A stretch of 64,000 bases of DNA from Marifrigoribacter sp965178585 (GTDB taxonomy: Bacteria; Bacteroidota; Bacteroidia; Flavobacteriales; Flavobacteriaceae), in contig OZ238267.1 of NCBI GenBank assembly GCA_965178585.1, positions 186,001 to 250,000 on the forward strand, read 5' to 3'. How positions within the stretch are numbered: position 1 is the first letter of the stretch; each line of letters begins with the position of its first letter. Under the pieces are notes generated by a model that was given only the letters and a program-made list of their open reading frames with translations, was not told where the DNA came from and made no database searches. The position numbers were made by a program, and so were the translations under genes. Positions 1 through 8,413 of the stretch are shown here, one piece after another.

Positions 1-747
1 TGTATTGTCAGGTAACAATTCAAAGAATAAATAAGCATCTGTTTCCAACATAAATTTTTTAAATTTTTCATACGATGCTGAAGTTCCTATATTTTGAATA
101 AGAGAAAATTGTTTTTTGGTCAAATCAGTTTGGTCTATATCTCTTGTTTCGAACGCTTTTGCATTAGTTTGATATTTTTTAAACTCTTCTTTACATTTTA
201 TATTAAAAGAAGCTTCTGTAAAATCTCTCATTTTAAATGCAGAAAAAATGCTTTCGTTAATTCGGTATTTAATTCTAAAAACATTTGGACCTATATTTGA
301 ATCAAAATCTCGCTCTACTTTTATCAAATAATCAATAAGTAAATCTTTTACTTTAGAGAAGTCTTTGTTCAATTGATATATGCTATAATCAATGTTATCT
401 TTTTTGTCAATCGAATTTTTTAGTAATTCGTAATATTCGTTTTCAATATCCACCCAATTTTGGATGCAATTCTTTTCTGAAACGTTATTTAAAAATATAT
501 TCTTAAACTCTATTTTGGTTTTTGACCTTTCGAGGTCTTTTGTAAAACTATCATAACTAATTTCTGACAGCCATTGTGTAGGTACATTTTTTACAATAAT
601 AAATTCATCTTCGTAAATTTCCTTTCCTTCGCTTTTACGAACACTGTTCACGGTATTTTTCCAAAAGTCGTTAAGGAAATCTTGGTAAGAGGTTTTCATT
701 CCGTGAGCTAAATCAAAACCATTTCCAATTAATATTACTCTATTCAT
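1..747 (-). CDS. AbiH-family abortive infection protein, 3' end outside window
   Basis: The reading frame stays open for 249 codons from the ATG at 747 to the left edge, so the C-terminus is missing. The N-terminus reads MNRVILIGNGFDLAHGMKTS, the hallmark start of the AbiH (bacteriophage abortive infection) family: a Rossmann-like beta strand, a GNGFD motif, then the H-G-x-x-T-S-Y segment. AbiH proteins were described as phage-resistance factors in lactococci; their chemistry is not established. The gene stands alone at the edge of an accessory region that also holds a TIR operon and a STAND-like gene, which fits a defence role. The family call rests on the N-terminal motif only. Confidence 0.85.
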   Translation of the reverse strand, partial: MNRVILIGNGFDLAHGMKTSYQDFLNDFWKNTVNSVRKSEGKEIYEDEFIIVKNVPTQWLSEISYDSFTKDLERSKTKIEFKNIFLNNVSEKNCIQNWVDIENEYYELLKNSIDKKDNIDYSIYQLNKDFSKVKDLLIDYLIKVERDFDSNIGPNVFRIKYRINESIFSAFKMRDFTEASFNIKCKEEFKKYQTNAKAFETRDIDQTDLTKKQFSLIQNIGTSASYEKFKKFMLETDAYLFFELLPDNT

Positions 748-1169
748 TTTTTTAATTTACGATAGTTTTTTTGCTTATTACTAATAATTGAATGAACTTC
801 CTACTAGGGGTTTAATTCTAAATTATATATCAAAAAGTTACCTTGATCTTCCAATTATTAAAAACAAATGCACCTTTTTGAATATTATATTAATGTATCT
901 AATTCAAAGTTAAGAATGTTTAATTTATAATTTTATTTTTTAGCATATAATTGAGCACTTTGAATCTATCTTTTAATGAGTACACTGAAAATGTAAGTAA
1001 TATTAAGTGATCCATAGATCTATAAGGACTACCAACCCAGAAAATTTAACAATACTTTTGTATTAATTGTACTTTTAAAATAATTCCAGTCTTGTAGTGA
1101 AAATTTGTATGTTCTCCCTTAAATAAAATCTAAATGAGTGGCTAAAAGAGTTTATTAAACTCTCACAAA
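748..1169. other. intergenic region without recognised gene
   Basis: About 420 bp of AT-rich sequence separate the divergently arranged AbiH start from the 3' end of the T9SS protein gene. I see no convincing ORF, tRNA or strong hairpin. A GGACTACC string near 1026 faintly resembles the TAGGACTAC element found three times further right, but the match is too short to call. Confidence 0.4.
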
Positions 1170-1886
1170 TTAATCTTTAATTACTTTCTTAGTTATAGTA
1201 CCATTATTTGTTTCTATTTGTACAAATAATAAACCACTAGATAGATTAGATATATCTATTTGATTGTTTGGATTAGATTGTTCTAAGACTAATCTACCTA
1301 TTGTATCATAAACTAAAACCTTGTTTATATTAAGTTTATTAGTGTATTTAATATTTATTAAATTACTTGCTGGGTTTGGGGTGATGTTAAAATCTTCTAA
1401 TCTAACTTCATGAGTTGATAGTAGTGTATTACCATAAATAGCTTTATCACCATTATTATTTTCAATAGTTAGTCTTAGATTATCGGTATCATTTTCTATT
1501 ATATAATTAAAAGGATTAAATGCGATATCACTACCATTACTAAAATAAACTGTAAAATACATTAATGAAAAACTGTTATTTTCTGAGCTTGAACAATCTC
1601 CTATTGTTATACTAGGATAATCATCAAGTGTAAATAAGTCATCATCAACCTCGTAATTAATTAACCCCTCAATACTTCCACAAAAATTTATATTTATTAC
1701 ATCAAATTCATCAAAAAAATAAATTCTTCCATTTATTTGTTCACCAATAATATTAGGAGGATAATAATCATTGTTATCAATTATAATTTTCTGTAAATAC
1801 CAATCATTTTCGAATAATTGAGGGTCTTGGGCATTGCTAATATTGATAAAAAATAATGATAGAAATAATATAAATAAAGCTTTCAT
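1170..1886 (-). CDS. secreted protein with T9SS type A sorting domain
   Basis: This 238-residue protein begins with a Sec signal peptide (MKALFILFLSLFFINISNAQ). Its middle part (about 20-150) resembles small beta-barrel, lipocalin-like proteins common in Flavobacteriia, with a NDWYLQKI strand near the start. From about residue 165 it has a typical T9SS type A tail: an ITPNPASN motif, then a VYDTIGRLVL strand and a basic end (TKKVIKD). It should cross the inner membrane by Sec and the outer membrane by T9SS. It starts 3 bp after the S8 peptidase stop, so the two are one operon. The function of the N-terminal domain is unknown. Confidence 0.85.
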   Translation of the reverse strand: MKALFILFLSLFFINISNAQDPQLFENDWYLQKIIIDNNDYYPPNIIGEQINGRIYFFDEFDVININFCGSIEGLINYEVDDDLFTLDDYPSITIGDCSSSENNSFSLMYFTVYFSNGSDIAFNPFNYIIENDTDNLRLTIENNNGDKAIYGNTLLSTHEVRLEDFNITPNPASNLINIKYTNKLNINKVLVYDTIGRLVLEQSNPNNQIDISNLSSGLLFVQIETNNGTITKKVIKD

Positions 1887-1889
1887 AAT

Positions 1890-4709
1890 CTATTGTTTTA
1901 TTAAGGTTTTTGAATTATAAACTTCACCATCGCAAACTAATATAATGTTGTACATCCCAGATGTAAAGTTAGAAATATTTATAGTAGTACTTGCCTGTTG
2001 AACATCCAAAATATAATTATCACTACTACCTGTATTCATATTTACCACCATTACATAAGCTGATGTTGCTCCATCTGATAAATAATTTACTGTTACTTGA
2101 CTACTAGCAGGATTAGGTACTAAGCTTTCAATTTTATAAGGATTTACTGTTATTTCTACTTCATCATAATCCTTAAATCCATCTATATTAGATATGATTT
2201 CTAATTTATACCTCTTTGTCACATCTGGAGAAACAGTTAAATCTGTACCAGTATAAATTAGATTGCCTTCTGGGTCATACCAGTTATATACAGCGTCTTC
2301 ATTTATATTATCTGCACTTATGGTTATAGTTTCATTTTTATCTATCTCTTCATCATTTCCTGCATCTGCAAAGAATGCATCTCTTGGTTTTTTATTGACC
2401 TCATAGGTTTCTCCTCCTATTAATTCATTAGTTACAGCGTCTCTTTGAACAAGATGGTACACAAAATTTCTTTTAGATGTTAACTCTTTTGTGAGAAAAT
2501 TAAATGATAAATTAAGTGTTCCTATTTCATTAGGTTCAAAAACAATGTTTTCAAACTTCATATTATTACCAGTAACTATTTGTCTTGAAGCCACTTTTGT
2601 GGAGTCGAAATTTTGACCAAGTTTACCTCCTCTTACCCAAGCATTATAAAGTATTGAATCCATTTCTACAGCTACTTCTGCCTCTTCATAAATAGCTTTA
2701 CCCGGTTCGTCTGTATCATTAACTAATTCTAATGTATATGATTGTTGTTGATCAAAATAATTACCAACGGCTACTGCACTTATAGTAGGTGATGGTTCAT
2801 TGGGTATATAATCAACTATTGTTGTGTTTTTCCAAGCAATGTTATTATTATTTAATACATTTTGTGTAATAAATTCTCCTTCTGGAAAAGTCATTGGATC
2901 ATTAGGAGAATCTATTCTAGCTAATAAACAGAAGTGCCAAGGGTTTTCATTAATACCAATATAATCATCAGGGTTTGGCATATCATTCCATTCAAATTTT
3001 ACAATTGCTTCTTCACCTATACCTAATGGAGGTATATTCAAGGTAGCAATATGATCTCCCATTGAAACACCATCTATAGTAACTTGACCTGTCCAAAATT
3101 CATCCCAATTAAGAGCTGTATTGGCTTTAGCCCAATATAATTTTAAAGGATCATTTCCAGTAGTGGCTTCACAACTATTATTAGTTACCCTAACATATAC
3201 ATATTTTGGGTTACTCGGATCATATTCTGGATTTTGATGTTCTTTTATTATTAAACCATCATCTTGATTTCTAATCCAAATGTCTTTGCTATTCCAAGGA
3301 AATTCAGTTTCAGTATCAGGTTCTTCAAAAACATCAACATCAGAATTTTGCATGGCTAAATCGATTCCTGTTGTTGGTTCTAACATGCATTTTGCAGTTT
3401 TTACTGCTCGATATGCATTTATTCTTCCTGTTCCTAGTAGTCCATCATATTCTTGGTTATAGGGTATATAGTAAATGTCATCTGCAGTGTTCATTATTAT
3501 ATCTTTAACTTCAACGGCTGTTAGGTTAGGATTAATAGCAAATAATAGAGCTCCTAGCCCAGAAACAATAGGTGCTGCTGAAGAAGTTGCTCCACTCAAT
3601 TTATATCCCGAAGGAAATTCTACATAATCGTCTGTTGCATAAAAAATATATTGAGAAGGAGCACAAACGTTGATTTTATCATTATGAGTATGAGAATCGT
3701 TATTGTTAGGATTGTCTGGGAAAAAATTATGAACATCTTTCCAAGAACGATAAGCTGGTAAATCTGGATTTACGTAACCTATAGGGTATCTATTTCCTAC
3801 CGTAGTTACAGATATTACATTCTCTAATGAAGCTGGATATGAGTAACCATGACCATCACTCCCGCAACTATTACCATTTAGTCCATTTCCAGCTCCTGCA
3901 ACAACTAATTTATTCTTTAATGTTACTACTTCATTAATAGCATCTATTATATCGGGGTCAAGAGAACAGTAAATCCAACTACAATTTAATACTTTTACTT
4001 CATCCATTTCAGAAAGCTCAAAAAACCTTTGTAATGTTGTAGGATACCTATCTGCTGTAATTACTCTTGTATTATATCCTATACTTGACATTCCAATTCC
4101 ATTATTAGTTTTTCCAGCTACTAAACTTGCAACAGATAATCCGTGATAACTATTTCCATCAGGCCAGTCATCTAAATTATCATAAATTTGACCTTGCATA
4201 TCTTCGTGGGTTATATCAAATTGAGAATCAACAACTCCAACTATTATTTCTGGATCTCCTTTAGTTATAGACCAAGCAAGTGGAGCATTTATTAGATCTA
4301 AACCTGTATTTGGTAAATTTTCATAAACTGGCTCTATATAATCATTAGGGTAATGACTTAAATATTCAGGTTCAATTATTTCATAAAACTTTTCAATATC
4401 ATCTCTTTGTATAAAATCTAATATATCTTCATTTTCAGAAAGAGTTATAGAATAATATCTTTGTAAAATTGGAGTAACAAATGTTTTAAATTCTTTTTTA
4501 AAGCGATATGCTTGTTTAGAATTAATAAATTCTGAAAAATCATTTTTATTTGTTGTTATAGAGATAGTTTGATCAGGGTTAATAGTTTCTTGTATTACAC
4601 CTAAATCAACACCTTCTTTTAAAACAACATAATAACTTTTCTTTTCTTGTGAATAACAATTAAAACTCAATAATAAAGTCAATACAAATAATAGAGGGGT
4701 TAATTTCAT
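1890..4709 (-). CDS. T9SS-secreted S8 (subtilisin-like) serine peptidase
   Basis: This 939-residue protein has a signal peptide (MKLTPLLFVLTLLLSFNCYSQ), a short propeptide-like region and an S8 domain at about 140-440. The catalytic triad is visible: Asp161 (GVVDSQFD), His189 (SYHGLSVASL) and Ser376 (GATSSAAPIVSG). The oxyanion Asn is probably in the AGAGNGLNG segment. Middle beta domains follow, with a PKD/Ig-like module near 780-860, and a T9SS tail (SLVPNPASSQVTVNY to the end). It is probably an extracellular protease. It is co-transcribed with the small T9SS protein downstream, and a perfect 20-bp palindrome lies 67 bp upstream of its start. Confidence 0.93.
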   Translation of the reverse strand: MKLTPLLFVLTLLLSFNCYSQEKKSYYVVLKEGVDLGVIQETINPDQTISITTNKNDFSEFINSKQAYRFKKEFKTFVTPILQRYYSITLSENEDILDFIQRDDIEKFYEIIEPEYLSHYPNDYIEPVYENLPNTGLDLINAPLAWSITKGDPEIIVGVVDSQFDITHEDMQGQIYDNLDDWPDGNSYHGLSVASLVAGKTNNGIGMSSIGYNTRVITADRYPTTLQRFFELSEMDEVKVLNCSWIYCSLDPDIIDAINEVVTLKNKLVVAGAGNGLNGNSCGSDGHGYSYPASLENVISVTTVGNRYPIGYVNPDLPAYRSWKDVHNFFPDNPNNNDSHTHNDKINVCAPSQYIFYATDDYVEFPSGYKLSGATSSAAPIVSGLGALLFAINPNLTAVEVKDIIMNTADDIYYIPYNQEYDGLLGTGRINAYRAVKTAKCMLEPTTGIDLAMQNSDVDVFEEPDTETEFPWNSKDIWIRNQDDGLIIKEHQNPEYDPSNPKYVYVRVTNNSCEATTGNDPLKLYWAKANTALNWDEFWTGQVTIDGVSMGDHIATLNIPPLGIGEEAIVKFEWNDMPNPDDYIGINENPWHFCLLARIDSPNDPMTFPEGEFITQNVLNNNNIAWKNTTIVDYIPNEPSPTISAVAVGNYFDQQQSYTLELVNDTDEPGKAIYEEAEVAVEMDSILYNAWVRGGKLGQNFDSTKVASRQIVTGNNMKFENIVFEPNEIGTLNLSFNFLTKELTSKRNFVYHLVQRDAVTNELIGGETYEVNKKPRDAFFADAGNDEEIDKNETITISADNINEDAVYNWYDPEGNLIYTGTDLTVSPDVTKRYKLEIISNIDGFKDYDEVEITVNPYKIESLVPNPASSQVTVNYLSDGATSAYVMVVNMNTGSSDNYILDVQQASTTINISNFTSGMYNIILVCDGEVYNSKTLIKQ

Positions 4710-4776
4710 AATAACATTTTTAAAATTAGTAAATACATATACTTAAAATCAAAGCTATATATAAGGTGTATATAAT

Positions 4777-4796
4777 GGTTACGGATATCCGTAACC
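4777..4796. promoter_or_regulatory. perfect 20-bp palindrome upstream of S8 peptidase
   Basis: GGTTACGGATATCCGTAACC is identical to its own reverse complement and ends 67 bp before the ATG of the S8 peptidase gene. Near-copies of the inner 16 bp occur before four other genes in this window (8997, 16976, 18832, 22361). A dimeric regulator binding site is the simplest reading; this is inferred from sequence only. Confidence 0.6.
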
Positions 4797-5063
4797 TTGT
4801 AATATTTTAACTTATAAGATTTATTAAATCTATCTTTTAAATCCAATAATTCTAAATGCTATGTAATAAATGGTTGGGTATTATAATAAATGGAATTAAT
4901 TAATATATCTAAAGAAAGTAATAGAGTATATATTGGAACATTAATGAGTTAAGCTTTATGTTTTCTGATATAAATAAGAGGTAAGAATTTGATATTTAGT
5001 CGTATTTTTACATTTACAAAATCGATAACTATAAGAAAATAGAAAAGTAAATATATAGATGTA
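4797..5063. other. intergenic region without recognised gene
   Basis: This AT-rich spacer lies between the upstream palindrome of the S8 operon and the structured element. No ORF of note and no strong hairpin were found. It presumably carries the outward promoters of the two divergent units. Confidence 0.4.
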
Positions 5064-5225
5064 GCGTTAGCTGTTGTTCCTACTTTGAAAATCGCCAGTT
5101 TTTATAACCACAAGGATAACAAGTTTCTAATGCTCACGCTTAGGCGTGGGTTAGTACTTGTTTGTGGTAGGGTGTCTGGCGATACCTTGAAGTAGATAAG
5201 GTTTGAAACCCCACGCTTCTTTTTT
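5064..5225 (+). ncRNA. GC-richer structured element upstream of TM2/SH3 gene
   Basis: In an AT-rich intergenic region, several arms pair. ATCGCCAG (5091-5098) pairs with CTGGCGAT (5175-5182), and ACCACAA (5107-5113) with TTGTGGT (5162-5168). CACGC and GCGTG (5135-5148) form an inner hairpin. An outer CTACT (5080-5084) can pair with AGTAG (5191-5195). The GCGTGGG arm (5144-5150) is also complementary to CCCACGC at 5210-5216, which is followed by a T-run. Two exclusive folds or a pseudoknot, with a terminator-like end, are therefore possible. A GCGTTAGCTG boundary string precedes it at 5064. It matches no RNA family that I recognise; it may be a small RNA, a leader of the gene at 5271 or a recombination site. 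Confidence 0.35.
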
Positions 5226-5270
5226 TTATACAATCTTCACTAAGGGGTTGAGTGATACAAACTCAACAAA

Positions 5271-6773
5271 ATGAAATCACAAGTCCCTCTATTAGTTCAA
5301 CAAAAGCTTTTGAATTTATCGGATACTGAAAAAAGTGTTTATTATGAATTATATAATCGTAAAAAGAAATCGATCTTCGTAGCTTATTTATTATTGTTTT
5401 TTTTTGGGTGGCATTATGGATATATAAAAAAATGGGGTTTACAAATTGCTTTTATTACCACACTTGGCGGCTTAATGCTTTGGTGGCTTATTGATTGGTT
5501 TAGATTGCCATCCTTAATAAATAGTTATAATAAGGAATTATCGTTGAGCTTACTGAAACAATTTAATTCCAATAATTTTGAAAATGACTCAAATAAATCT
5601 TCAAATGTAGGTTCTTCTATTAGGATTCAGGAAACCACACAGGATAGTAAGAACGTTAACAGGTACAGCTCCAAAGTAAAGGCTCTAACTTTGACATTCT
5701 TCTTATTAGCTGTAGTGTTGCTTTTTACATACAATAAATTACCCTCTTCAATATTACCTACAAAGATTGATAATAATCAAAATAGTCAGAAATCAATATT
5801 GTATTGGGAAACTGAAAACTATTTTATAGCTATTGATAAATTAAATAAGAACACTTATCAATATTCGTCTTGGAATAAAGAAAAATCGCTGTCGAAAAAT
5901 CCAGATTTAGTTTTGTCAAATGGCGAATATGTAGCAGATGGTCAATTAGGGAATCATTACTATATATTTAAATCTGGGGAGTTTGCATATAAATGTTACG
6001 TTAATGTACTAAATAAAAATTATCCTAAAGGTCATATAACGGTTTATCGAGATTCTGAAGAAATATTGAAAGAAGATGTAATTGAAAACTCTGAATTAAT
6101 ACCTCATCAAAATATGGCAGAGAAGAATTTAGATAATCAGTACTATTCAACAACAACGTTAAATGTAAGAAGTGGAGCAGGAACAAAATATCCTGTTTTG
6201 TTTGTATTGAACAAGGGAGATAATGTAGAATTGATCTCAAATCACAGTAGATGGTTTAAAATAAATTTTGAGGGAGATATAGGCTATGTTTCTGGTAAGT
6301 ATTTAAAACCTAAATCTTCAATTAAAGAAAAGAATAGTTCGGTTATTGGTGAATTAAACCCATATTTATATATAAGTGGCACAATAGTTTTATTATCAAT
6401 TCTTTTAGCATTTGTTTTAAAAAAATCTGCATTGAAAAATTATGGAAGTATTATAGTTTTGTTGGCAACATTTTTCTATTATTTTTTTGGATTGATAACA
6501 AACATTTTATTTGTAAGTATTATAGAGTCACCAATAGCTGCAGGTACAGATTTTTGGATTATGTTTTTCACATTTTTATTGATGTTGATTGTTGGAATTT
6601 TGTCAATTATTGGTTTTTTCAAAAATATTGGTTTTGGAATAATCGTATTATCATCTATTGTTATTTTTCTTGACTATACATCAGGAGCAATCCCAGGTGT
6701 TATTATAGCTTCAATTACCTTATTTGGCGGAATACTAATTACAATTGGATATAGACAAATAAGTGTGGTTTAA
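5271..6773 (+). CDS. membrane protein with TM2-like domain, SH3b domain and four C-terminal TM helices
   Basis: This 500-residue protein opens with a TM2-like hairpin at about 32-80 (SIFVAYLLLFFFGWHYGYIK and GLMLWWLIDWFRL). One more transmembrane segment follows near 135-155, then an extracytoplasmic part containing a bacterial SH3 domain at about 285-345 (TTLNVRSGAGTKYPVLFVL to IGYVSGKYL). Several hydrophobic helices lie at about 360-500. SH3b domains usually bind peptidoglycan or peptides, so an envelope-associated role is likely, but the exact function is unknown. The ATG follows the structured element. The gene stands alone in a cassette-like stretch. Confidence 0.75.
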   Translation: MKSQVPLLVQQKLLNLSDTEKSVYYELYNRKKKSIFVAYLLLFFFGWHYGYIKKWGLQIAFITTLGGLMLWWLIDWFRLPSLINSYNKELSLSLLKQFNSNNFENDSNKSSNVGSSIRIQETTQDSKNVNRYSSKVKALTLTFFLLAVVLLFTYNKLPSSILPTKIDNNQNSQKSILYWETENYFIAIDKLNKNTYQYSSWNKEKSLSKNPDLVLSNGEYVADGQLGNHYYIFKSGEFAYKCYVNVLNKNYPKGHITVYRDSEEILKEDVIENSELIPHQNMAEKNLDNQYYSTTTLNVRSGAGTKYPVLFVLNKGDNVELISNHSRWFKINFEGDIGYVSGKYLKPKSSIKEKNSSVIGELNPYLYISGTIVLLSILLAFVLKKSALKNYGSIIVLLATFFYYFFGLITNILFVSIIESPIAAGTDFWIMFFTFLLMLIVGILSIIGFFKNIGFGIIVLSSIVIFLDYTSGAIPGVIIASITLFGGILITIGYRQISVV

Positions 6774-6872
6774 AACTAGATGCTATAAACTTCTTTTAAC
6801 AAATAAAACAATAAAAAGACATGTGTTATTTCTAATAAACTTAATTAACTAATAGTGAGATAATTTATTGTT

Positions 6873-7259
6873 TTATAGATATATTAATTGATATCCTTCA
6901 GAGTCAAAGGTTTGTATAATTATTGCGTTTTTCACAAAAAACTCTGCTTTTGGTATATATAACCCACAAACTCCATCAGCAATAATTTTAATGTCTTTAG
7001 GGGTTTCATTATTAGAAGGACTTAGATCAATAGACACAACAAGTGATCTTAGTTCCTCAAGTTGACTTTTTGATATTTTCTTCTTATTTAAATAGATTTT
7101 TGTTTCGATATAATCGTGATTCCAGTATGCGATTAAATAACTATTTTTAATTGAGACGTATTTAACGTATGCTTTAAATGTAAAACTCTTTGGGTTGACT
7201 TCATTGTAAAATTTACACTTGTCATCAATTGGGTTTGCGATCATTTTTAAAAGTAACAT
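6873..7259 (-). CDS. hypothetical protein, 128 aa
   Basis: This is a soluble protein with no signal peptide and no domain I recognise. It contains alternating beta strands (FKAYVKYVSIKNSYLIAYWN) and a Lys-rich central segment, and it ends in a hydrophobic strand. It converges on the preceding membrane-protein gene. The next credible Met is residue 6, so the true start may be slightly shorter. Codon use resembles its neighbours. Nothing in the context assigns a function. Confidence 0.5.
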   Translation of the reverse strand: MLLLKMIANPIDDKCKFYNEVNPKSFTFKAYVKYVSIKNSYLIAYWNHDYIETKIYLNKKKISKSQLEELRSLVVSIDLSPSNNETPKDIKIIADGVCGLYIPKAEFFVKNAIIIQTFDSEGYQLIYL

Positions 7260-7401
7260 TAAATTAAAGTTTACTTTCAGTGTCTTTTTTTATAGAGGAA
7301 GACACTCAAAGAAACTTGTGTTACTTATACTCTCCGGTGATTTAAGTAACATTAAAAAGAAATACGACATAACCTCTTCGCTAAACTCTACTTATAAGTG
7401 A

Positions 7402-7430
7402 TAGGGTGTCTGGCAGGTGTAAAGACCGCC
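7402..7430 (+). other. short hairpin element sharing TAGGGTGTCTGGC with 5168
   Basis: The 13-mer TAGGGTGTCTGGC at 7402-7414 is identical to 5168-5180. It is followed here by a small GGC...GCC hairpin (7412-7430). Both copies lie upstream of a plus-strand gene in the cassette-like stretch. The role is unknown. Confidence 0.35.
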
Positions 7431-7500
7431 TAAATAAAAAACATATACAACGGTTATTTTTAGAGAAATAAGGAGGATATTTAAGTATAAAACTTAAGAT

Positions 7501-7827
7501 ATGATAACACAACAAGCACCTTCTATTCAATACGTAGTTGGCTATATGCCAAAGGACGATGAAAAAGACTATTTTTTTAATGGTGACTTTACCGTAAGTG
7601 ATAAGGTATTTGAACTTCTTACAATTGATGAAATAGTGTATATCTACGATTTCATTCTGCTTATGGCAGAGGAACACAACGGGATTTCGTATAGACATTG
7701 TTTCTATAGTAGAAGAAATGATTGCGCTCTATTTATCTGTGATCAACTAAGTAAGAAACAAATTGAGTCAGGGAAGTATAAGCCTAAAGATAATTTTTGT
7801 GTACTTATGCATTTGGATGATATGTAA
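7501..7827 (+). CDS. hypothetical protein, 108 aa
   Basis: This acidic soluble protein has no recognised domain. An AAGGAGG string lies about 25 bp upstream of the ATG, too far to act as a classical ribosome-binding site. The sequence has predicted helices around residues 38-56 (LLTIDEIVYIYDFILLMAEE) and two Cys residues in the C-terminal half. An antisense frame (7381-7698) also exists but is rich in Cys, Ile and Tyr and looks like a shadow. Function unknown. Confidence 0.5.
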   Translation: MITQQAPSIQYVVGYMPKDDEKDYFFNGDFTVSDKVFELLTIDEIVYIYDFILLMAEEHNGISYRHCFYSRRNDCALFICDQLSKKQIESGKYKPKDNFCVLMHLDDM

Positions 7828-8044
7828 TTGTCTAAAGCAATTGAAATTAATCAAGTAATTTTTCTTTCTGAGCACAATACATATTTCATAGCATAAATAT
7901 TGTTAAAATTAAATGCTCTACTGTGAAACTTCATCTTGAATGAATTTATAAGCTATATCTAATTTTACAGTAAGTATTATATAAACCGTATTAATTGGAA
8001 AGTAAAATATCCTTCCTTTCAAACTATTAATCAAAATCGATAAA
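7828..8044. other. intergenic region without recognised gene
   Basis: This stretch leads into the hairpin and iteron region. It shows no credible ORF; a long antisense frame here runs through the hairpins and iterons and is not considered coding. Confidence 0.35.
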
Positions 8045-8093
8045 AAGAATAACTGTCAGTTGGACGGCGAAGCTGGCCAACAAAGTTATTCTT
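8045..8093. repeat. 49-bp two-tier inverted repeat (hairpin A)
   Basis: AAGAATAACT (8045-8054) and AGTTATTCTT (8084-8093) form a perfect 10-bp inverted repeat. It encloses a second one, GTTGG (8059-8063) with CCAAC (8077-8081). The enclosed 23-mer at 8059-8081 has the same layout as hairpin B at 8103-8125. Together with the iterons downstream it resembles a replication-origin or recombination region. A terminator cannot be excluded. Confidence 0.6.
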
Positions 8094-8102
8094 GTAACTG
8101 TA

Positions 8103-8125
8103 ATTGGACAACGTAGTTGTACAAT
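8103..8125. repeat. 23-bp imperfect palindrome (hairpin B) with T-run
   Basis: ATTG-g-ACAAC-gta-GTTGT-a-CAAT pairs along its whole length with one internal mismatch, and a run of eight or more T lies about 10 bp downstream. Its pattern (TTGGAC, CG, AG, TG, C at the same positions) copies hairpin A. It may be a rho-independent terminator or part of an origin structure. Confidence 0.5.
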
Positions 8126-8187
8126 AGCGCCCTTTTTTTTTACAATACATTTTTTAATTATTTTTTTAAATAGTTCTTTAATTATAA

Positions 8188-8319
8188 GTGCAAAAATGGT
8201 GTTATTGAAATGCAAATTTGGTGATAATGCGGTGCAAAAATGGTGATATTGAAGTGCAAAATTGGTGTAAAATACACTTAAAGATCATCAAATATTATAG
8301 ATGAAGTGCAATATTGGTG
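8188..8319 (+). repeat. five direct iterons, four at exact 22-bp spacing
   Basis: The 14-mer core GTGCAAAAATGGTG and close variants begin at 8188, 8210, 8232, 8254 and 8306. The first four are spaced exactly 22 bp, close to two helical turns. The variants are ATGCAAATTTGGTG, GTGCAAAATTGGTG and GTGCAATATTGGTG. Direct repeats of this length and phasing, placed just upstream of a small DNA-binding protein gene, are the standard look of an iteron-type plasmid origin or an iteron-controlled promoter. Nothing here resembles CRISPR spacers. Confidence 0.75.
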
Positions 8320-8360
8320 ATTATAAGATTTTATAGTGATAGTTACAGTGTAATAAAATA

Positions 8361-8398
8361 AAAAGGGAGCGTCATATAGCTGTAGACAACTCCCTTTT
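8361..8398 (+). promoter_or_regulatory. leader hairpin before the winged-helix gene
   Basis: AAAAGGGAG (8361-8369) pairs with CTCCCTTTT (8390-8398), with an inner GTC/GAC pair (8371-8373 with 8385-8387). It ends 15 bp before the ATG at 8414, so it probably lies in the mRNA leader and could act as an attenuator or limit translation. Confidence 0.5.
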
Positions 8399-8413
8399 GG
8401 TAACAATAAAACT

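Noticed and set aside
94..300. plus-strand ORF of 68 codons
   Set aside because: It lies antisense within the AbiH frame, which has a recognisable N-terminal motif and is open to the window edge.
7381..7698. minus-strand ORF opposite the 108-aa gene
   Set aside because: Odd composition rich in Cys/Ile/Tyr, no good start context; the plus-strand frame looks more protein-like.
8027..8215. minus-strand ORF across hairpins and iterons
   Set aside because: It covers inverted repeats and iterons; the residue pattern follows the repeats and has no sign of coding constraint.
8188..8319. possible CRISPR array
   Set aside because: The 14-bp repeats with 8-bp gaps are too short and the gaps too alike; they fit iterons, and no cas gene is present.
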